A stretch of 64,000 bases of DNA, taken from Pedobacter frigiditerrae (GTDB lineage: Bacteria; Bacteroidota; Bacteroidia; Sphingobacteriales; Sphingobacteriaceae). The stretch is from contig NZ_JAVTSS010000001.1 in NCBI RefSeq assembly GCF_032678705.1, positions 1,240,001-1,304,000 of the forward strand, given 5' to 3'. Below the pieces are notes generated by a model, which did no database searches, had not been told where the DNA came from, and saw only the letters and a program-made list of their open reading frames with translations. Position numbers and translations under genes: made by a program. Shown in pieces: positions 8,788 through 19,600 of this stretch; within the stretch, counting starts at the first letter, position 1, and each line of letters begins with the position of its first letter.

Positions 8788-9522
8788 ATGAAGAAGCAAT
8801 TGGTTTTAGTTTTTTGTATGTTGTTTTTGAATATTTTATGTGTAAAAACTGTATTTGCCCAATCTACTCAAGAAAAGGATCCCGAAAACTTATCTTTAGA
8901 AAATGCCAAACGTATTTTTATAACCGCTATTAAAGAACAATCTAGACTTTTTAATGGGCCGACCTATTACACTTATGGCAACGGTGTTGAGGGATCTGCC
9001 ATATTTTTAGATACCGTTTTTGTTAAAGGGACAATTTTTTATGAAGGTGTAAAGTATACCGAAGTTCCTTTAATGTACGATTTATACATTGATAAATTAG
9101 TTTCTGTTGTAGATGGAAATGCTTATAGTTTAATAACTGAAAAAGTAAGTGAATTTGAAGTTGCAAAACATCATTTTAGATACTTTAATTTTGAAAACTC
9201 AGCCAGTAAAATTTCCTTAGAACCTGGCTTTTTTGAGGTTTTATATGATGGAAAAATAAAGGTAATAGCGAAACACACTGAGAAATTAGGTTTTTCTACT
9301 AAATCAGATATTCCTTACTATTTTAAACCGAAAACAGTATACCTGTTAGAAAAAGATAATCAATATTATAAATTTAGTGATGAAAACTCGCTCATCAATT
9401 TATTAGATAAAAATAAAAAAGAAATGAAAAAACAATTGCAAGAGGCTAGTGTCAGGTTTAAAGATGACCCTATCAAGGTAATTCTTTTAATTGCAAAATA
9501 TCATGACAGCTTAATAAATTGA
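8788..9522 (+). CDS. Secreted protein of unknown function, first gene of TonB operon
   Basis: The 244-residue product has a signal peptide (MKKQLVLVFC, hydrophobic to about residue 24, VFAQ). The mature part contains DTVFVKGTIFYEGVKYTEVP and a long lysine-rich C-terminus. I recognise no family. The alternating strands around residues 60-150 suggest a small beta-rich periplasmic protein. One nucleotide separates its stop from the receptor start, so the two are co-translated and probably work together at the outer membrane. A second overlapping reading frame at the 5' end has no signal peptide and is not believed. Confidence 0.75.
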   Translation: MKKQLVLVFCMLFLNILCVKTVFAQSTQEKDPENLSLENAKRIFITAIKEQSRLFNGPTYYTYGNGVEGSAIFLDTVFVKGTIFYEGVKYTEVPLMYDLYIDKLVSVVDGNAYSLITEKVSEFEVAKHHFRYFNFENSASKISLEPGFFEVLYDGKIKVIAKHTEKLGFSTKSDIPYYFKPKTVYLLEKDNQYYKFSDENSLINLLDKNKKEMKKQLQEASVRFKDDPIKVILLIAKYHDSLIN

Positions 9523-9523
9523 T

Positions 9524-12283
9524 ATGCGTATAATTTTACTCATTATATCTTCCTTGTTTTTTTCAACTGTAGTTTTTGCACAAAAAGACAAGGAAATTCT
9601 ATACAGTGTTGATTTTAAACAAGCAAATATAAACGAGATAGTTAAAGATCTAGAAGCAAAAAGCGACTACCATTTTTATTTTAATATTTCACAATTAGAT
9701 AGTTTAAGAATCACGGTCAAATCAGATCAACTTACCATTAATAATTTATTAAAAAAGATATTTGAGGGAACGAATATCAATTTTGCTATTCATGATAAAA
9801 ATATCTTTTTAATTAAGGGTAAAACAATCGATTTAGATCTAGCACAAGGTTATTACGTAAATAAGCTAGGCAAAGAACATGCTGGCATAAAAAAAAATGA
9901 TTCAAGCTATCTGACAGATGAAAGAATACAATTCGCCACAACGGCAAACAAATTGTATGAAATAGGAATTAAGACGAATGAATCTAAATCTGGCACAGCT
10001 TTGATAAGTGGTGTTATTCGTGAGCCAACAACAGAGGCACCAGTAATAGGTGCCAACATCTTGATAGAAAATTCTGAAATTAAAGCAATATCAAATCAAG
10101 AGGGCTTTTATTCGTTAAATATGCCTTTAGGGAAACACACTTTGATTATAAAGGCAGCTGGTAAAATCGATGCCAAACGCCAAGTTATGATTTATGGTGA
10201 TGGAAAATTGAATATTGATTTAAAAGAGAGGGTTTTAACCTTAAAAGAGGTGCAGATTTTAGCCAATAAATTATCTAGTGTTAAAAATCTGGAAATGGGA
10301 GTGAGCCGATTAGATTTGAAAACCATCAAAAAAGTGCCTTCATTATTTGGTGAGCCTGATGTTTTGAGAGTAGTATTAACTTTACCAGGCGTTCAAACAG
10401 TTGGAGAGGCTAGTACGGGTTTTAATGTTAGAGGTGGTTCTACAGATCAGAATTTAATTTTACTTAATGATGCAACAATTTATAATCCTTCTCATTTCTT
10501 TGGTTTTTTCTCTGCTTTTAACCCTGATATAGTAAAAGATATTCAATTGTATAAAAGCACAATTCCAGAGAAATTCGGGGGTCGACTTTCATCAGTTTTA
10601 GAAGTAAACAACCGAGACGGAAACAAGAAAAAAATTACAGGAACAGCCGGTATAGGTATAATTACGAGTAGATTTAGTATAGAGGGGCCTATAGATAGTA
10701 ACAAAACATCTTTTATCTTAGGCGGTAGGGCAACCTATTCAAATTGGTTGTTGAAACTTCTTCCAGAGGCTTATGAAAACAGTAAAGCATCATTTTATGA
10801 CTTCAATTTAGGGATAAATCATCAATTTGATCAAAACAATGAACTGTCTATTGCGGCATATTATAGCAAAGATAATTTTAAGTTAAACAGCGATACCAGT
10901 TATAATTACAGTAATAAAAATGCATCTATTAAGTGGAAGCATATTTTTAATGACAAATTAAATGTCTCATTTATTTTGGGAACTGACTTTTATGATTATA
11001 GCATAATGAGCGATATAAATCCTATTAATGCCTATAATTTGAAGTTTAAAATTAATCAATCAAATTTTAAAACCGATTTTAATTATAAATTAAATGAGAA
11101 ACATAGTTTAAGATTTGGACTATCATCAATTTATTACAAATTGAATCCAGGAGAATTTAAACCAATAGGTTCGGAGTCTTTAGTGATTAAAGATATAGTT
11201 CAGCAAGAACAGGCATTAGAAAGTGCCATTTATTTTGGTGACGAATTTAAGGTAAGCGATAAGTTAGCTGTAAACCTTGGGCTAAGGTATTCTTTGTATA
11301 ATTATTTAGGTAGTTACACTGTAAATAATTATGCTCCAAATTTGCCAATTACTGTAGAAAACCAGATTTCACAAACCAGCTTTGGAAAAAATAAACCAAT
11401 TCAAACCTATCATGGCCCTGAAATGAGAATGTCTGCTAGGTATAACTTTGCTGATGACTTTTCAATAAAAGCGGCATATAATACACTTAGACAATATATT
11501 CATTTACTTTCCAATACAACCGCCATCTCACCTACTGATATTTATAAATTAAGTGATCCAAATATTAAACCACAATTTGGAAACCAAGTTTCATTAGGTC
11601 TGTACAAAAATTATAATAGCCAAGCAATTGAAACCTCTATTGAGGTTTATTATAAAAAATTAAAAGATTATTTAGACTACAAAAGTGGTGCAAACTTAAT
11701 AATGAACCATCATATTGAAACTGACATTATTAGTACCCAAGGAAAAGCATATGGTATAGAGTTTTTCGTAAAGAAAAATGCAGGTAAATTAACTGGATGG
11801 ATGAGCTATGCTTATTCAAGAACAATGTTAAAAATGGATAATGAATTAATTGGCGAACCGATTAACAGGGGAGAATATTATCCAGCAAATCATGATAAAC
11901 CTCATGCATTTAATTTTACAGGTAACTATGCATTTAAACAACGTTATAGTCTTTCGTTAAATGTAACCTATAGCACTGGAAGACCAATTACACTCCCTAT
12001 AGCTAAATATTACTATTCTGGTAGTGAAAGGGTATTTTATACTGATAGAAATGCATATAGAATTCCAGATTATTTTAGAACAGATTTGGCATTTAATATT
12101 GAGGGGAATCATAAAATAGATCAAACCTTTCATAATTCATTTACCTTTGGTTTGTATAATTTAACAGGAAGAAAAAATGCTTACTCTACTTATTTTACAA
12201 AAGAAAACGGTGTAATAACAGGATATAAACTATCCATATTTGCTAATATTTTACCATTTATAAGTTACAATATTAAATTTTAG
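9524..12283 (+). CDS. TonB-dependent outer-membrane receptor with STN domain
   Basis: The 919-residue receptor has these parts in order: signal peptide (1-19); STN domain (about 27-100, ending with the FAIHDKNIFLIKG strand); CarboxypepD_reg-like beta-sandwich (about 165-245, SGVIREPTTEAPVIGANI); plug (about 260-360, VLRVVLTLPGVQTVGE then GFNVRGGSTDQNLILLND); and a 22-strand-type barrel to the terminal IKF. An STN domain usually talks to a FecR-like anti-sigma factor, but no FecR or sigma gene is near. With DUF4249 and the MG2-type protein it forms a recurrent Bacteroidota transport set whose substrate is unknown. Aromatic C-terminal residues fit BAM-dependent insertion. Confidence 0.92.
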   Translation: MRIILLIISSLFFSTVVFAQKDKEILYSVDFKQANINEIVKDLEAKSDYHFYFNISQLDSLRITVKSDQLTINNLLKKIFEGTNINFAIHDKNIFLIKGKTIDLDLAQGYYVNKLGKEHAGIKKNDSSYLTDERIQFATTANKLYEIGIKTNESKSGTALISGVIREPTTEAPVIGANILIENSEIKAISNQEGFYSLNMPLGKHTLIIKAAGKIDAKRQVMIYGDGKLNIDLKERVLTLKEVQILANKLSSVKNLEMGVSRLDLKTIKKVPSLFGEPDVLRVVLTLPGVQTVGEASTGFNVRGGSTDQNLILLNDATIYNPSHFFGFFSAFNPDIVKDIQLYKSTIPEKFGGRLSSVLEVNNRDGNKKKITGTAGIGIITSRFSIEGPIDSNKTSFILGGRATYSNWLLKLLPEAYENSKASFYDFNLGINHQFDQNNELSIAAYYSKDNFKLNSDTSYNYSNKNASIKWKHIFNDKLNVSFILGTDFYDYSIMSDINPINAYNLKFKINQSNFKTDFNYKLNEKHSLRFGLSSIYYKLNPGEFKPIGSESLVIKDIVQQEQALESAIYFGDEFKVSDKLAVNLGLRYSLYNYLGSYTVNNYAPNLPITVENQISQTSFGKNKPIQTYHGPEMRMSARYNFADDFSIKAAYNTLRQYIHLLSNTTAISPTDIYKLSDPNIKPQFGNQVSLGLYKNYNSQAIETSIEVYYKKLKDYLDYKSGANLIMNHHIETDIISTQGKAYGIEFFVKKNAGKLTGWMSYAYSRTMLKMDNELIGEPINRGEYYPANHDKPHAFNFTGNYAFKQRYSLSLNVTYSTGRPITLPIAKYYYSGSERVFYTDRNAYRIPDYFRTDLAFNIEGNHKIDQTFHNSFTFGLYNLTGRKNAYSTYFTKENGVITGYKLSIFANILPFISYNIKF

Positions 12284-12285
12284 CC

Positions 12286-13476
12286 ATGAAGAAGACTAAC
12301 ATTAATTTACATATAAATGAAAGCTGGGTAAACAATTTCCCTAAGTGGAAAACATACCTCCCAATATTTGCTTTGTTTTTGTTATTAAGCAGTTGCAAAG
12401 AGAATTTTAACCCTGTTGTAGCTTCTGTAAATACTAATATTTTAGTGGTAGAAGGTATAATTAATACTGGCGCAGATTCTACTATAATAAATTTGAGCAG
12501 AACTGTTTTAGTATCACAAAAAACAACTGCCAAACCAGAAACTGGTGCAACAGTAACAGTAGAAAGCGAATCTAATCAGGTATATCCATTACCAGAATTG
12601 TCAACAAAAAAGGGAACTTACGGAAGTTTGCCTTTAAATCTGGATCCCAATAAAAAATATAGACTTAGAATTAGAACTACAAATGGGACTGTTTATTTAT
12701 CTGATTTTGTGGAAACTAAAATATCTCCTGTAATTGATGTTTTAGGGTATGATGCAGATGTTACTAAAGGACTGCAGATTTATGTAAATACAAAAGATCA
12801 AGCCGACAAAACGCGATATTACAGATGGGAGTATGAAGAAACCTGGATATTCTATGCAGCATACCAATCTGTTTTAATATGGGATGGAAAGAATGTAGTG
12901 TTTAGAGATCCTGCTAATTCTATTTACCAATGTTGGGGTAATACAAAATCTAGCACGATAGTTCTCGGATCTTCTGTAAAACTTGATAAGGATGTTATTT
13001 TTAAGCAACCAATAGTGCTTAATCCATCAACTTCAGAGAAATTTACAGAAAGGTATAGCATTTTGGTTAAACAGTATGCACTGACTAAAGAAGCTTATGA
13101 TTTTTGGCAAAACCTAAAAAAAAATACAGAATCCTTAGGTTCTATCTTTGATGCGCAACCATCTCAATTGACTGGAAATATTCATAATCAAACTAATCCT
13201 TTAGAACCAGTTATAGGATTTATAAGTGCTGGGACAATTCAAAAACAAAGAATATACATCACAAAAGGAGAACTGCCAGGTTTTAATAAACCGTTGAATG
13301 CGGATTGTAATGCTGCTGTTGTAGAGCCATTAACACCATTTGACTTTCCTCTTTATTTTCAATCTGGGTTTACTATACCAATAAGTTTTAGTGGTACAGG
13401 TGTGTTGGCATCCGGTAAGGAATGTGTAGACTGTACTTTAAGGGGAACAAATAAAAAACCTGCCTTTTGGCAATAA
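12286..13476 (+). CDS. DUF4249 outer-membrane-associated lipoprotein
   Basis: A 396-residue protein with a long N-terminus leading to a lipoprotein signal (FALFLLLSSC, lipid-bearing Cys37). It then matches DUF4249 features: LVVEGIINTGADSTIINLSR, and TGATVTVES in a beta-sandwich. The C-terminal region ends with a Cys pair (ECVDC). DUF4249 genes regularly follow STN-type TonB receptors, so it probably serves as a SusD-like partner on the surface, though no substrate is known. It starts 3 nt after the receptor stop codon. Confidence 0.85.
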   Translation: MKKTNINLHINESWVNNFPKWKTYLPIFALFLLLSSCKENFNPVVASVNTNILVVEGIINTGADSTIINLSRTVLVSQKTTAKPETGATVTVESESNQVYPLPELSTKKGTYGSLPLNLDPNKKYRLRIRTTNGTVYLSDFVETKISPVIDVLGYDADVTKGLQIYVNTKDQADKTRYYRWEYEETWIFYAAYQSVLIWDGKNVVFRDPANSIYQCWGNTKSSTIVLGSSVKLDKDVIFKQPIVLNPSTSEKFTERYSILVKQYALTKEAYDFWQNLKKNTESLGSIFDAQPSQLTGNIHNQTNPLEPVIGFISAGTIQKQRIYITKGELPGFNKPLNADCNAAVVEPLTPFDFPLYFQSGFTIPISFSGTGVLASGKECVDCTLRGTNKKPAFWQ

Positions 13477-13486
13477 AAATAGTTTG

Positions 13487-15856
13487 ATGAGAAAAATATT
13501 TAGCAGAATAACCGTTGTTTTCTTATTGATGTTTGTGCATGGTAGCATTAAAGCTCAGGTATTAGAGAAGTTGCAAAATACATTTACAACATACCAAAAA
13601 GGTGTTTTTCAAGAAAAAATATTTATTCATACCGATAAGGAGCAATACTTGGTAGGAGAAGTATTATGGCTAAAAATCTATATAGTTGATGCTAATCAGC
13701 ATCAACCTGCCGATTTGAGTAAAGTTGCTTACGTCGAATTATTAGATCAACTAAATCAGCCAGTTAAACAATTAAAAATCTCACTTAAAAATGGAAATGG
13801 AAACGGTGCAGTTGAACTTCCAAAAACTTTAAAAAATGGTTCTTATAAGCTTAGGGCTTATACAAACTGGATGAAAAATTTTGATGTAGAGTTATTTTTT
13901 GAAAAGAAAATCACTTTGCTAAACGCACAAATATCTCCTGCTGTTTCAAATCTAGCTAAGCCAAATTTTAATATTCAATTTTTTGCTGAAGGTGGAGATT
14001 TAGTTGAGGGATTAAAAAGCAATGTAGGTTTTAAGGCAGTCGGTGAAAACGGAAAAGGTTTAGATTTAGCCGGTGCAATTGTCAATCAAAAAAACGATAC
14101 CATTCTAAGATTTAAAACATCAAAATTTGGCATTGGAAAGTTTACATTTATTCCTGAACCAAATATGAGTTATAAGGCAGTTATAACATCTTTAGGAAAG
14201 GAGAAGATAGAAAAGGAGTTTTTAACGGCCAAAAGGACAGGTTACGTGATGTCTGTAAACAAGCAAAAAGATGGCAATTTGATAGTTGATCTTCATTCAA
14301 GTATAAAAAATGAAAAGGTATATCTTTTTTCTCACCATGGTAAAAATATCTCTAATGCTATTACTACAGATGTAATTGGTGGGAAAGCCTCCTTTTTTAT
14401 TGAAACAGCAAAGCTTGATGAAGGCATATCTCATTTTACCATTTTTAATGAGACAGGAACCGCAATATGTGAACGATTATTTTTTAAATTGCCAATTAAA
14501 AAGCTAGATATTCAACTAAAAGTTGATCAATCACAATATTCATTGCGCAAAAAGGTTGATGTAAGTGTATTGCTCAAAGACTCAGTAGGTATTATTAATT
14601 CGGCCGACCTTTCAGTAAGTGTACATAAAATAGATTCATTGCAAGGGATGGATGAAAGTGATATCGTGAGTTACTTTTGGCTGGTTTCTGAGCTGAAAGG
14701 GTATGTAGAAAATCCCTCATATTATTTTACAAATAATGAAGAAGTTTATTCAGATCTAAATAATTTGCTAATCACACAAGGTTGGCGTAGGTTCAATTGG
14801 AACGATATAAAACAGCCTAAAAGTGAATTTAAATTCTTACCAGAATATAATGGGCATTTGATTAAAGGTAAAATTAAGGAGAAAAATGGGAAGTCACTTA
14901 ATTATGCTAATGTATATTTAGGCAGTGCCGGAAAAATTGGACAATTTTATGAAACTTTAAGTGATACTGCTGGTAATTTCATATTTAATACTAAAGATCT
15001 TTATGGATTAAATGAAATTGTTGTTCAAACGAATCAAAAAGATACTTCATCTATAATTACTATTCAAAGTCCATTTTTTGAAAAATATCGTATATCTAAT
15101 TCAATTAATTTCAGATTAGGTGGGCATTTAATTGATCAGTTCGAGAACTATAATATGAACATTCAGGTTCAGAGTGCTTATTTTCCTAATAAATTTAATA
15201 TTTCAAATGGTTTGGTAACTGATAGTGTTACATTTTATGGTAAAGCTTTTAAAAATTACAAATTTAACGATTATGATCGCTTTAAAACTATGGAAGAAAG
15301 CTTAAGAGAGATAGTTAAGGAAACCTTTATATCGAAAAATGAAGAAGGTTATCGTATTAAGTTATTGGCCAAAGATGTGCCGTTAGATGATGATCCTCTA
15401 GTACTTTTAGATGGATTACCCTATTTTAATATGGATAAAGTTATGGCGATTGATCCCAATAAGATTGAGAGATTGGAAATCGTTCCAGAATCTTATCATT
15501 ATGGCTCATCGAAGTTTGATGGAATATTGAGTTTTTTTAGTTTCAAAAGTAATTTGGCAAATATCGAGATTAATCCAAATTCAGTAGTATTAGATTATGA
15601 TGGACTACAATTAAAAAGAGAGTTTTATAATCCATCATACGATTCGGAATCTAAAATCAATAACCGATTACCAGACTTTAGAAATGTGCTGTATTGGTCG
15701 CCAAATATTAGTATCAACGATAAAGGGGAGGGTAAAATAACTTTTTATACTTCAGATGTTGCTGGAACATATATCGGCGTAGTAAATGGCTTATCAAAAG
15801 ATGGTAACATCGGCAATGCCCATTTTATTTTTAAAGTCAATGAGAAAATCAATTGA
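13487..15856 (+). CDS. Large secreted MG2-like protein with TonB-plug-like segment
   Basis: A 789-residue exported protein (signal peptide to about residue 23, SIKAQ). The N-terminal part, IFIHTDKEQYLVGEVLWLKI, is the macroglobulin MG2 hallmark. A CarboxypepD_reg-like module (LIKGKIKEKNGKSLNYANVY) sits in the middle. The C-terminal PLVLLDGLPYFNMDKVMAI stretch followed by IERLEIVPESYHYG resembles a TonB plug without any barrel after it. It is 10 nt after the DUF4249 gene. A TTG one codon upstream (13484) is a possible but poorer start. It probably works as an accessory of the receptor. Confidence 0.78.
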   Translation: MRKIFSRITVVFLLMFVHGSIKAQVLEKLQNTFTTYQKGVFQEKIFIHTDKEQYLVGEVLWLKIYIVDANQHQPADLSKVAYVELLDQLNQPVKQLKISLKNGNGNGAVELPKTLKNGSYKLRAYTNWMKNFDVELFFEKKITLLNAQISPAVSNLAKPNFNIQFFAEGGDLVEGLKSNVGFKAVGENGKGLDLAGAIVNQKNDTILRFKTSKFGIGKFTFIPEPNMSYKAVITSLGKEKIEKEFLTAKRTGYVMSVNKQKDGNLIVDLHSSIKNEKVYLFSHHGKNISNAITTDVIGGKASFFIETAKLDEGISHFTIFNETGTAICERLFFKLPIKKLDIQLKVDQSQYSLRKKVDVSVLLKDSVGIINSADLSVSVHKIDSLQGMDESDIVSYFWLVSELKGYVENPSYYFTNNEEVYSDLNNLLITQGWRRFNWNDIKQPKSEFKFLPEYNGHLIKGKIKEKNGKSLNYANVYLGSAGKIGQFYETLSDTAGNFIFNTKDLYGLNEIVVQTNQKDTSSIITIQSPFFEKYRISNSINFRLGGHLIDQFENYNMNIQVQSAYFPNKFNISNGLVTDSVTFYGKAFKNYKFNDYDRFKTMEESLREIVKETFISKNEEGYRIKLLAKDVPLDDDPLVLLDGLPYFNMDKVMAIDPNKIERLEIVPESYHYGSSKFDGILSFFSFKSNLANIEINPNSVVLDYDGLQLKREFYNPSYDSESKINNRLPDFRNVLYWSPNISINDKGEGKITFYTSDVAGTYIGVVNGLSKDGNIGNAHFIFKVNEKIN

Positions 15857-15889
15857 TTTCAAAGTTCATATCCAGCATCAATTTGAATC

Positions 15890-15947
15890 AATATTAAGAA
15901 TCTCTTCCTTTAAATAAATCAATGATGATTTTTTATCTTAATTTTTA
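15890..15947. repeat. 58-bp direct repeat, right copy
   Basis: Same-orientation partner of 8623-8680 with four substitutions (54/58). It lies 33 bp after the end of the TonB operon and 7 bp from the end of the small minus-strand gene. Confidence 0.9.
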
Positions 15948-15954
15948 TGCAATG

Positions 15955-16212
15955 TTATGCCACATTGTCTATGGTTCGCGTTGATATGGTGTAGATACAA
16001 AGTGCAACACTTGGGAAATTCATGAACTTTGTTTTGATGAGTATAGTGCCAGTATTATAACTTTCTAATCCTTTTCGAAAAAGTTCCATTAATTGCTCGT
16101 TATCTTCTTCGCCCTGCGATAACTTTGCGATGAGGGAAATTTCTTTTTTATCCTCTGGTATAAGCTCTATTCTTACTGTAGTTTTTGATACGTATTGGTA
16201 GTGATATTTCAT
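15955..16212 (-). CDS. Small cytoplasmic protein of unknown function
   Basis: An 85-residue product with no signal peptide or membrane segment. Beta strands in the first third (KTTVRIELIPEDKKE) are followed by a charged helix (GEEDNEQLMELFRKGLESYN) and a more hydrophobic end. I recognise no family. Reality is supported by a promoter-like pair upstream: a TTTG at 16258-16261 and TAATTTAG at 16231-16238 on the minus strand, 19 nt apart. Its 3' end abuts the right 58-bp repeat. Confidence 0.5.
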   Translation of the reverse strand: MKYHYQYVSKTTVRIELIPEDKKEISLIAKLSQGEEDNEQLMELFRKGLESYNTGTILIKTKFMNFPSVALCIYTISTRTIDNVA

Positions 16213-16671
16213 TTGAGCGCTTGTGCTTGGCTAAATTATAAAAATTGACCTTAAATGCAAAACTTGTTGAATTTAAAAATATGCAAAGGATAGGTTAACA
16301 ATAGTCAAAATAGAGTTCTTTAGAATTCTTCAAACAATCTTCTTGCTATCAAACCCTTAGTTAAGCCTGCGTAGTAAAAAGTTCTTAAAAGCGTATATGT
16401 TAAGACGGACTCTAGACGGTGTCTTGGTATAATTCTTTTACAATAGTGATCATTTCAGCATGTAGTTTATAAAAATATTAGACTTTTTATTTAGGATTTA
16501 AAAAGAATTTCCTTTGCAGTTTAGGATCATTGATTTTTCACCTCTAGCCATACAACCAATTGGAATATCAAAACTTTTATCTATTATTGCTGGTGTATTT
16601 AACTTATTGGTTTAAAACTTATTAGGTAATTATCCCTCTCAAATGATTTTGTTAACTTTCAATGTTAACTA
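16213..16671. other. 459-bp spacer upstream of sensor kinase
   Basis: AT-rich and without a credible gene. A 37-codon open stretch on the minus strand (16498-16611) contains FDIPIGCMARGEKSMI, which looks coding-like and could be the tail of a lost gene, but it has no start codon of its own in a sensible place. Just before the kinase ATG, two GTTAAC hexamers are separated by 7 bases (GTTAACTTTCAATGTTAAC), a possible operator. Confidence 0.5.
16231..16261 (-). promoter_or_regulatory. Promoter-like elements of the small gene
   Basis: On the minus strand TTTG (-33 type), a 19-nt spacer and TAATTTAG (one mismatch to TAnnTTTG) lie about 20 nt upstream of the ATG at 16212. Confidence 0.45.
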
Positions 16672-19600
16672 ATGAAGCTAAATATAAAATGGTTCATTAG
16701 CTTCTATCTATTTATCTCATTTGCTTGTATTAGCGATACCACTTTAGCTCAGCAACTTAATTCTCGTTTTGAAACCCTTGGAATAGATGATGGATTACCC
16801 CATAGTTCGGTTTATGGTATTTATCAGGATAAAAAAGGTTTCATGTGGTTCGCCACACCAGATGGGCTATCTCGTTATGACGGGAGTACGCTGCAAAATT
16901 TCAAGTATGAAGCAAAAAATGAAAATGATGTAGTGAACAACTATGTAAGGGATGGTTTATTTGAAGATAAAAAAGGAAATATTTGGTATAGCAATGAAAG
17001 TGGCATTTATAAATGGAATGGACTAATCGAGGTTGTTGAAAGAATCAAATCCTTTGATAATGCTGAATTTGGAAATAGTGGTTTCAAATGCCTGTTTATG
17101 GAGAATGACGAAACTTTGGTTATTATAAATGTAATTAAAGGGGTTTTTGAATTTAATACCAGAACATTAACATTAAAATCATATCCTATTCCTTTTAAAA
17201 TAGATTATAACAAAGTGGTTTTTACACAATCTATTTGTGATACTAAAGGCAATGTATGGTTAAGGTTATTGTCTAAAAACGAACCATATATCCTGTTTGA
17301 TCGCAAAACACATCTTTATTCCTATCAATATATAAAAGACCCACCAGAAAGCATCTTTTTTGAAAAGGACAGAACAATTTTAACTTATAAAGACCGTGTT
17401 GTATTTAAATCCATAAATGATAATAGCGAACGTGTTGTTGAGAAGAAAATAAAAGGGAAAGCAATTAACTTTTTCTCAGTTTATCATATTAAAGATTTTT
17501 ATGGAAGAGAATGGTTCACTTCAAGAGGCGATGGTTTATTTTATTATGACACCAAAAATGATCAATGGCATAATTATCATCATGATAATTCTATTTTAAA
17601 ATCATTGCCATTTGATATTACTACTTGCTTTTTTATTGATAGAAACAATAATTTATGGATTGGTTTTGATGGAGGTGGAGTAGCAAAATTAGATTTAAAA
17701 GAACCTAAATTTAATTTGTTTCCATTATCCGTAGGGGATTACCCAGCTCTAAAAGATTATTTTATAAAGTGTTTTTATGAAGATAAGCAACAAAATATAT
17801 GGTTTGGAACCCATAGCAGTGGATTAAACATTTACAATCCTAAAACTGGAGAACTAAAAAACTTTAAACACAAAGAAGGCGATGTGCTTAGCTTACCAGG
17901 TGATATTGTAAGTACGATTACAAAAGATAATAAAGGCCAAATATGGGTTGGGAGTAGTGGGGGAATCAGTAGATTTGATCCTATAAAAAAACAATTTCAT
18001 ACCATTAAAATTGATTACAATATTCCCATTTTCCCTAAACTAAATGTTTTTGTTTTTCAGATAATTATGCTAAAAAATGGAGCGATGTTAGCTGCAACGA
18101 TGAATGGATTAGTTAAGATTGTTCGAGAAAATGGAGTTTATAAAGGTTATGCCCTCCGAAATGAAAACTATTTAATAAGTACCGCTGTCGATATCATAGA
18201 AATGGAAGACCAAACTTTATTTATTGCATTATCTGGTAATGGTCTTTATCATCTTAAACCTTCAGGCTCTTCCTATACTAAATTGAATATGTATTTACCT
18301 AAAATAGATTTAAGGAGTATTAGTATAGATGAAAAGGACAAAGATTTTTTATGGATTGGGACAGGAAAAGGACTAGTTCATTTTGATACACGCTCTGGAA
18401 AGCACAAAACCTGGAATCAAAAGAATAAAATGCCAAATTCTTACGTTTATGGGACATTAGAGGAAGAAAATCATAATTTATGGATAAGTACCAATAAGGG
18501 ATTATCTTATTTTAATCGTCAAACTAATACTTTCGAGAATTACTCTTATTTAGATGGTTTACAAAGCAATGAGTTTAATACACGTTCATTTTATAAAAGC
18601 AGCACTGGTAATTTTTATTTTGGCGGTATTAAGGGTTTTAATTGGTTCAAGCCAGGTAAAAAAACATTAGCATCAAGTAATCCTGTTGCTGCAATTACTA
18701 AAATAGAAGTAAATAATGTAGCTTTTAAAAAGACTTTACCATACTTTTCGGAAGAAGATATTAGTGTTAGTTACAACTTAAATGATTTCAATTTTTATTT
18801 TGCAGCATTGGATTATACCTTGCCTGAAGCTAATAAACTCAAGTATCAACTAGAAGGGTGGGATCAAGATTGGATATTGACTTATAATAAATCTGTACGG
18901 TATGCTAATTTACCACCTGGCAATTATGTGTTTAAGATAAAGGCATCAAACACCTATGGCGTTTGGAGTGAGGTAGAAAAAGTCTTGATAACCATTAAAG
19001 CACCGTTTTGGCAGAGGCCTTGGTTTTATGTTTTATTAGGAATTTTTATATTGGGTACAATTGTGTATGTTACATTTCAAGTGTCGCAGGTTAAAATTAG
19101 AAGGAAACTACGTTTTCTTGAAAGGGAGCATGCGATTACTTCAGAGCGAAATCGAATCAGCAGGGATATGCATGATGAAATTGGAAGTGGTTTGACACAT
19201 ATCGCATTATTGAGCGAACTCATTCAAACACAAGAAGAAGCCTCCCTTTCTGTTCAGAAAGATGTTAAAGGTATTTCTACTGCAGCCAGAAAACTGCTGG
19301 AAAGCATTAATGAAATTATTTGGGCTTTAAATCCTCAAAATGACACATTGGAAAGCTTATTGGCTTATACCAGAGAGCAAATGCAGCAGAATTTTGAACC
19401 ATTTAAATTGCAGTTGTTTATTGATTTTCCAGATGAAATTCCAGAAATTAAGTTAACTAATGAGCAGCGAAGAAATTTATATCTAGTTATAAAAGAAGCC
19501 CTTAACAATGCACTAAAACACGCAAATGCAACTGAGATTACATTGAGTTGTAGCATTGTAGAGAATATGTTGTTTTTTGATGTGCAAGATAATGGAATTG

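Noticed and set aside
8724..8933. 69-codon frame overlapping the start of the 8788 gene
   Set aside because: The alternative frame has no signal peptide, while the 8788 frame has a clear one and couples to the receptor gene.
8623..15947. Calling the repeat-flanked block an integrated mobile element
   Set aside because: No integrase, transposase, relaxase or tRNA-end attachment site is present, so only the repeats are reported.
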